Shown piece after piece: positions 58,416 to 64,000 of a DNA stretch of 64,000 nucleotides. The notes under the pieces were generated by a model. That model did not search any database. It saw only the letters and a list, made by a program, of their open reading frames with translations, and had not been told where the DNA came from. Location of the stretch: the NCBI GenBank assembly GCA_036346355.1, contig CM070575.1, forward strand, positions 60,579,915 to 60,643,914, written 5' to 3'. The stretch comes from Rhipidocladum racemiflorum. Lineage: Eukaryota > Streptophyta > Magnoliopsida > Poales > Poaceae. Position numbers and translations under genes: made by a program. Every line of letters starts with the position of its first letter. Position 1 is the stretch's first letter.

Positions 58416-58692
58416 GCCTTTTTCGGGGCGGAGGGAGTACCCTTGTGTAAAATACGCCAACAGCTACCATGTCACATCAACTACGTGACCAAAAGGCTCA
58501 TATTTAGGAATCAATTAAGCAAAAGATCATTAATAAAAATATATTAAAAAGTTGACAACAGTAAAAAAATATTTCTACTTCGTGCTCCACTGTAAATGTT
58601 GAGTATTAACCTATTGTTTGTAGTGCGAAGGTTGAAGGATCAAGGCGCATCAAGAGAGTAGTGAATTGGTGCAAACTAACACATAAACTTAA

Positions 58693-58810
58693 TTTTTCTT
58701 CCAACAACTCTTATCTTTGCCTTTGCATCTACTAGATTTTGCAACCGTCTTTACAATTCCTCATATGACTGAAGTTGACATCTGATTACCTACCGTTGAT
58801 GGCACGGATT
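58693..58810 (-). repeat. Copia relic N: 3' LTR fragment
   Basis: About 70% similar to 60360-60450 (the GATTTTGCAACCG and TGATTACCTA phrases), so it is the outer end of N's other LTR, truncated where it meets repeat X. Confidence 0.5.
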
Positions 58811-59230
58811 TTTTCCCATTAGGATTTTTATTAGACCTCCCATTGATTACCTTTCTTTTAGGTTTACCCATCAATCGCCATTCTCTATTGCTTTATATAC
58901 TTTTCATAATTACCTTCCCATTGCAAGTAACTCACATGACTTCACCTCGAACTGATACCTCACAACCTTCAAGTGAAAGTGACATCATATATATTGGATT
59001 CTTCTTTAAGCAGAGAACATACCCAAACCCCGTCAATGTACGATGTGCTCTATCGTATATCTCCAATGAAATTGTTCCCACCAAGGTTCCAAATCCCAGC
59101 GAAAGCTCAGCGAGATATCGGATTTCATCCCCCAAATTTAAAATCTTGGCTAGATAAAAAACTTTAAAACATTCAAATGCTACAGTACTTTTGAAAATCT
59201 ATTTTGGGCCAAATTTGATCTGATTTGGGG
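58811..59230 (-). other. Copia relic N: interior without recognised coding
   Basis: Between the LTR fragment and gag. Pol should lie here but no protease, integrase or RT motif is visible; most of pol is deleted. The 104-codon plus-strand frame (58843-59157) is antisense and featureless. Confidence 0.45.
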
Positions 59231-60007
59231 TCATGACCATCGACAAAAAAATTTCTTAACCTTTATCATATGACCTTTCTCTTCACAAAGATAGCATACA
59301 CGTGTGCCATTGCTCTTGCCCTTCTTCTTCGTGAAACTATTGTTTTTACCTGCAACACAAATAGCAGCTAATGCTTGATCACCTGATGATGAAGATTTTG
59401 ATGGATTTTTGAAGGACCCCATCTCCAATAGATATGCAACTGTCTCGTTGAAGTTCAGAGTAATTTTTTCGATAAGAATATTGATCACCAATTGCTCCTA
59501 AAATGGTGGTAGAGACAATGCCAATATGATGACATTGCCGTTCTCCTCAATTTTCTCATCTACACTTGTCAAATGCGTGATAAGCTTGTTGAAGACATTG
59601 AGATGGTCAACGAACCGCGTACCTTCGTCCATATGTAACCTATACAGTTGTCGCTCTAGGACCTGCCTATTTATCAGTGACTTCTCCATATACAATTCTT
59701 CTAAGTCCTTTCATAATTTATTCAGCAAATTCTCCTTGATCACTGAGTACTTTGCCTCATCTTGTATTGACAACCTTTAACACTCTCACCTTCCAATCTT
59801 CAGTGGATATTTTTTTCGGTTTGTCCCCTTGAAGAGCAGCGATTAACTCTTATTGGACAATGACACCCTTCACCACATATTACCACACACTGAAATTTTA
59901 TTCGCCGTCAAATTTCTCTACTTAATCCCACTTCATCGACATCAATTTTGATTTTGTGCCATATGACGCTTTACCAATCTTCTCAAAAATATAATATATT
60001 TGGCCTT
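59231..60007 (-). pseudogene. Copia relic N: gag fragment
   Basis: Minus-strand frames read YMEKSLINRQVLERQLYRLHMDEGTRFVDHLNVFNKLITHL (59560-59695), the UBN2 core of Copia Gag. A Ser-rich, Lys-rich linker and a zinc knuckle CYLCEEKGHMI (59255-59296), whose last Cys is lost, follow. A frameshift near 59495 separates the two parts. Bases 59700-60007 hold the decayed N-terminus and leader. Confidence 0.8.
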
Positions 60008-60020
60008 GCCTCTGTTACCA
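60008..60020 (-). other. Copia relic N: primer-binding site
   Basis: The minus strand reads TGGTAACAGAGGC next to the LTR, one or two changes from the Met-tRNA complement TGGTATCAGAGC. Confidence 0.65.
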
Positions 60021-60022
60021 CT

Positions 60023-60448
60023 TGTTACACTTTGACATCTCCTCTTATGCATAGTAGTCGCTGGATCAGATCATAGTTTAGTGAGATACAGTATGAGTGT
60101 GCATAGTGACAGGAATGAACAAGATGAATCTCGTGAAGAGGACAAAAATAACGACGAGTTAACCATGACAAAGTAAAAATATTTGGTGAAGCTGACCGCA
60201 AATTCTTTAAGTACAACATCAAAATAATACAAAAAATATTTGGTGAAGCTGACCGCAAATTCTTTAAGTACAACATCAAAATAATACAAAGAATTGTTGC
60301 TCTCTCACAACCTCTCATACCATTTAGGACCCTTGGATGTTATTCGTGATTGGTCCTGCCACCTTCGAATTTTTGTCTGCTATATTTTACAACCGTATTT
60401 GTAGTTCCACACATAGCTACAATTGATATTTGATTACCTATCAGTTGA
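60023..60448 (-). repeat. Copia relic N: 5' LTR
   Basis: Begins TGTTACACTTTGACATCTCC beside the primer site. The far end is set at about 60443-60450, where sequence typical of another LTR starts; the exact base is uncertain. It contains a 57-bp tandem duplication. Confidence 0.6.
60175..60288. repeat. 57-bp perfect tandem duplication
   Basis: The block containing TTTGGTGAAGCTGACCGC and TTTAAGTACAACATC occurs twice head to tail without visible change, so it is recent relative to the decayed relic around it. Confidence 0.9.
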
Positions 60449-60905
60449 CACCAGAATTTGGCACGTAGCTGATTTGGTATGAATTGGTTTGATATGGTTA
60501 GTTTGTTAAAGAATATATTGGATTTGAGAGTCATAAGCAGATACGTGTTTATCAGATCTTAATTGATATTGATCATAAAAGGAAATATCACGGAAATAGC
60601 TAAGATCGATATGGATAGAGACCGAGGTGGACACGATCTGGCCCGATACTATAAAAGGAGGAAATAGGGCCACATCGAGGACATCAGCCAACAAAAAACC
60701 AAACCACTTGTTCTACTTTTACTTTACTTTTTTGTCGACTAGGAGTAGTTTTTAGCATTATAATCTTCTTTTTGGAATTTGCTCAATCAATAAAGTTGTG
60801 CATCGCTGATTATTAATTTTGTCAACTTACACCAAATTAGGTTTGCTTTTTCTCTAATTTTGTAGCGTATTGCCTTCTTCGGGAAAAACAACCTTTATCC
60901 CTATC
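60445..60905 (+). repeat. LTR-like fragment M
   Basis: TTGACACCAGAATTTGGCAC start, a TATAAAAGG box at 60650, an AATAAAGTTGTG polyadenylation-type region at about 60789, then TTTTGTCAAC at 60818. This is the order of a short plant Gypsy LTR (Athila/Tat-like start), but the boundaries and a target duplication could not be fixed. Confidence 0.5.
60650..60658 (+). promoter_or_regulatory. TATA box of LTR-like fragment M
   Basis: TATAAAAGG, followed about 140 bp later by an AATAAA-type signal, the usual U3-R spacing in short LTRs. Confidence 0.55.
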
Positions 60906-60923
60906 TAATCAATTCAAGTAGGT

Positions 60924-61157
60924 TGATTAGATCTGAAAGATCGAGATGGCGATCAGAGGGAGGGTGAATGATACCAAATTTACCCTGACCTACTGGACAA
61001 TCCAACAAAAGACCTCACTTTAAAACAATTCAGCTAAAAGGAACAAAATCAGCAAAACTGTTCTGCTGGTACTACCGAAGTGCAGATGGCAGTACTACCA
61101 GGATCCGGTACTACCGCTGTGCAGAGGGTGGTACTACCGCTTGATCTGGGCGGTAGT
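60924..61157 (-). repeat. Copia LTR fragment L (truncated)
   Basis: Starts TGATTAGATCTGAAAGATCG with the GATCAGAGGGAGGGTGAATG phrase also seen at the same place in LTR B. It contains five GGTACTACCG-type words (61070-61157). It is cut at 61157 by LTR K. Confidence 0.6.
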
Positions 61158-61699
61158 TGTAGGGTAGAGGATATGACTAGGGGGTGAATAGGCATTAATA
61201 AAAATTCTAATCGCGATTACGACTAAGCTCTAATCAACCCCTATGTCAAAACCTAATCAAAGATAATATGGAAGCGAATAACCTAGGTTTTAACAATTAA
61301 AGCCTAAAACAACTAGGTTCACTAAGTGCACTAACTAAATTATGTCTTTAATCAATAAATGCAATTCTAATCAAGTAAGCAATATAAACAAGTATTGTAA
61401 GAATGTAAAGCAAGAGATCGACACACCAATGTTTTACCATGGTGTTCGGAGACTTGCCGGTCTCCCCTAATCCACGTTGAGCCATGCCCAACTCACTTTG
61501 GATTGGCTCTGCACTTGAGCACCCGCCTGGAATCCACTAGTGGTAGCTTTTCACCTCTCCAGATAGGCTAAGCTCTAACCTTCACAAACTTTGCCGGGCT
61601 TCTCACAACACCCTAATAAGCTCCACGCACGGCGCTCTACACCGTTTAGGAGGCGGCAACCTCCAAGAGTAAAAGATAAAGTCTCCACTCAAACTTCAC

Positions 61700-61880
61700 C
61701 TTGCACAACACATGCGCTCCCAGTGATCACCTAAGTGCAGCACAAGTACTAGGCTTCCCTCAAGTGCAACACATGCACAAGGGGCTCTCAATCTACTCAA
61801 TAATTGCAACACATGCAATTAGTCTCACTCTTTGAGCTCAAACTCCAAATGAGGAGTGCAACACATGCACAAGCCTCCGA
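61700..61880. repeat. CAACACATGC words, cluster 1 in LTR K
   Basis: Four copies of CAACACATGC at about 61708, 61770, 61807 and 61861, downstream of the TATA box in the transcribed part. Confidence 0.6.
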
Positions 61881-61937
61881 CACAACTCAATAGTATCAAT
61901 AATAGCAACAACAACTAACAAATGCCCCCAAAGGGGG

Positions 61938-61950
61938 TCTTATATAGCCC
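61938..61950 (-). promoter_or_regulatory. TATA box of LTR K
   Basis: The minus strand reads GGGCTATATAAGACC, a strong TATA box followed by a CCCCC-type stretch as in LTR A. Confidence 0.7.
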
Positions 61951-61984
61951 ACACATAAAATATAGCCGTTGGGGGGGGGAATCC

Positions 61985-62400
61985 CCAAAAATCAGGGAAA
62001 TCAGCACTACCACCCTCTAGGCTCGGTAGTGCTGATTTCGACTCAACGGTCGAATAACGGCTATAAACCCAGTAGTACCGACGTGCAACTCGTGGTACTA
62101 CCGACAATCGGCAGTACCGACTTCCCGAGCGGTAGTGCCTATCTCAGTGACCTCCAGAAAAACCATTCTCTGGAAAAAGACTACCGGCTCAAGGCGCCGG
62201 TACTGCCGACCAATGGCAGTACTGCCCTTCTTCTCCGGTAGTTCCGACTTTTGAACCTTAGAGAAAACTACATATTTCTAGAAAAAGACTACCACTCCAA
62301 ATATCGGTAGTACCGGCCCGACGGCAGTACCGACGCCCATACGACGGTACTACCGGCCAAGCGGTACTACCGGCAGTTTCATTGCCGTAGTGCCGATTGC
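61985..62400. repeat. GGTACTACCG-type motif array upstream of the K TATA box
   Basis: About fifteen variants of CGGTAGTACCG / GGCAGTACTGCC, many self-complementary, in 400 bp directly upstream of the TATA box on the minus strand. Confidence 0.75.
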
Positions 62401-62811
62401 TGGAGAAAAACTGGATTTTCACTAAAATCATTTTCTCCAAAACTTCAACAACAATTCTTTGAGCTATATGGTAATTAACACATGATCACACTAAGTTGCA
62501 AGACACATTTGCAACACCTCAACTCATGCTCAAAGAATTTCAACCAAACTCCAAATAGATTTGGAAAAACACATTTCACAAACCACTCAAGATATATTTG
62601 CAAAAATGTATCAAGCAAATAAATCTTGGAGTCTACGGGATTGATCCCCTTAGCAATGTGATGGTCAAGCGTCAACTTGCACAAACCACGGTGCAAACCC
62701 TATTCACATGCTCTGGGATCTCGGACTCATAGACCTCCCGTTTATTCGCACAACGAGTTTGCAAATAAACAATTAAACCTCAATTCATGGGCTATCTCCC
62801 TTTTGCAACTC

Positions 62812-63355
62812 ATGCAAATCCATAGCCTCATGCCAACTCCAAATCAACTCAAACTTGTTTGGGCATCCTTATTTTGGAACACATGCAAAACCTAGCTCCA
62901 AACAACTACAAAACCAAATCTCAAATGCTTGAGCATCGTCGTTTTGTAACTCATGCAAAACCTATCTCCAAGCAACCAAATCAAACTCAAATGGATGAGC
63001 TCTCTATTTGCAACACATGCAAACCTCTAGCTCCATGCATACCACTTAAACACCAATTGCTTGAGCTCTATCTTTTTGCAACCCATGCAAAACTTAGCTC
63101 CAAGCAATACCAATTCAAATAAGATTTTGTTTTTAAAGGAGCCAAGCATGAACTCCAATAATTGCAACACATGCAAAATATGGATTTCATGCAAAAGACA
63201 ACGTACAAGCTCATCCCATTTGCAACACATGCAAATTCGAGCTTTATACGAAAAACCAAAGCATATGCTTCTCCTATTCGCAACACATGCAAATAAAAGC
63301 ATTATTCAAAACCCAAACACGAGCCTCACCCATTCGTAACACATGCAAAATGGTT
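62812..63355. repeat. GCAACACATGCAAA minisatellite in LTR K
   Basis: Nine copies of a conserved 14-bp core with 57-85 bp between starts (about 62815, 62875, 62946, 63011, 63077, 63163, 63221, 63281, 63338). Partly conserved linkers carry AGCTCCAAGC. Confidence 0.8.
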
Positions 63356-64000
63356 AGCTCCATGCAAAATCCAAATGGGAAGAATACTTTGAGTTCGTGT
63401 GAACACGGGATTGAGATCGCCAACTCATGATGAAGCTCAAACTAAAGAATTAACCCCTCTTAATAGTACGACGCTAAAAATTAGACTCAAAGCTAGGAAA
63501 ATCCTTAGCCTATCTAGTTATATCTTTGCGTCGCGGATCCCCTTTGGGGTTTTAAGATTTTCAATCTTTTTCTCCCTGGGATCATCGCCTAGCTCTCTTG
63601 AAGCCTTCATGATTTGAAATTATCTTCTTCTTCAAGATCTTCACCAGGCTCCATCATCTTGTTCATCACTTCTTGATGAACCTTCTCTTCTTTTCTTCTT
63701 ATTTTCTTGGACTTAACCTAACTCATTCATAACTCATAGAAAATGGTTAGTCCAAGACACATGGTTGTCTCAATCATCTCTCGCACTCTATTAACACATA
63801 ATGGATGCCACTAAGATCAATTAAGAACAACCTAAATCAAATTAAATGAATTAATTATGTCTTGAGCACACCGATGCAACTAATGCTTCACTATACTCAA
63901 AAACCATCCATTTGTTCTTAATTAATCAAGGAACACCATCAACACATGATGAAGTGGTCTTTAATGATTAATAAGTCAAATTGACTCAATTTAAATTTTC

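Larger units (their letters stand above)
57468..58462 (-). mobile_element. Solo LTR G (995 bp)
   Basis: TGTCGGCGTTTGCGG at one end and ACGCCAACA at the other form an inverted end; five-base duplication GCTAC flanks it and repeat X is continuous across it. No interior remains, so recombination between two LTRs left a single one. GC-rich overlapping ORFs within it (57390-57830, 58068-58547) are not genes. The TATA box places transcription on the minus strand. Confidence 0.9.
57285..58692. repeat. Repeat X, copy 2, split by solo LTR G
   Basis: 57285-57467 and 58463-58692 together match 53085-53710 minus its 53213-53406 part. It directly abuts TNP2 relic J. Confidence 0.75.
61158..64000 (-). repeat. 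Copia LTR K (partial, runs off window)
   Basis: Begins TGTAGGGTAGAGGATATGAC with the GGGGGTGAATAGGC phrase shared with LTR A. The TATA box and a TAGCCGTT word are in the same order as in A, so transcription is on the minus strand. No primer site lies on the left, so this is a 3' or solo LTR whose other end is beyond 64000, longer than 2.8 kb. Short ORFs within (62677-63339, both strands) come from its repeats. Confidence 0.75.

Noticed and set aside
58068..58547. A 159-codon frame with internal repeats (GERGLV.RLLA)
   Set aside because: Created by the 58-64-bp tandem repeat in solo LTR G; runs across the LTR end into repeat X.
62812..63355. CRISPR-like array in LTR K
   Set aside because: Only a 14-bp core recurs, spacing is irregular and linkers are related to each other; the sequence is plant LTR.

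Overview
The window is repeat-filled intergenic DNA from a plant nuclear genome, most likely a grass (Poaceae). The clues are Copia and Gypsy LTR retrotransposons primed from initiator Met-tRNA, CACTA (En/Spm) DNA transposons with TNP2 transposase relics, long LTRs carrying GC-rich leaders, and elements nested inside elements. I see no intact host gene, tRNA, rRNA or CRISPR array. All recognisable coding sequence is transposon-derived and broken, apart from possible captured host exons inside a CACTA element. Species and named TE families cannot be assigned without a database.

Layout. 1-22482 is a three-level nest, all on the minus strand. Copia element A has its 5' LTR at 21091-22482 and its gag running off the left edge. 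Copia element B (2190-20886) is inserted in A's gag with target-site duplication GAGGC. Long-LTR element C (7100-18709, LTRs about 4.4 kb) is inserted in B's gag with duplication TGAGT. A itself sits in the TNP2 gene of a CACTA relic (F), whose 3' terminus ends at 23660. 23661-27410 is a repeat-rich spacer whose ends are two copies of a local duplication. 27411-39533 is a short CACTA element (S, duplication GCG, unoccupied paralogous site at about 24974). S carries exon-like DNA and is interrupted by a young, apparently noncoding LTR element E (28549-37414). 39534-41700 holds a tandem duplication and a minisatellite-bearing insert. 41701-51904 is an LTR complex (H, P, Q) bounded by duplication CCGTA and containing head-to-head LTRs. 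51905-58692 holds AT-rich DNA, a repeat X in two copies, an LTR fragment (I), a TNP2 relic (J) and solo LTR G (duplication GCTAC). 58693-64000 holds a Copia gag relic (N), abutting LTR fragments (M, L), and a partial Copia LTR (K) running off the right edge.

Nothing here looks functional as a host pathway. The points most worth a second look are: a conserved AG|GCAAGT site, the consensus of GC-AG intron donors, at the same depth in six related long LTRs; the apparent age paradox of C versus B; a multi-zinc-knuckle gag relic in C; exon-like DNA captured by CACTA element S; and motif arrays just upstream of the TATA boxes of two Copia LTR families.
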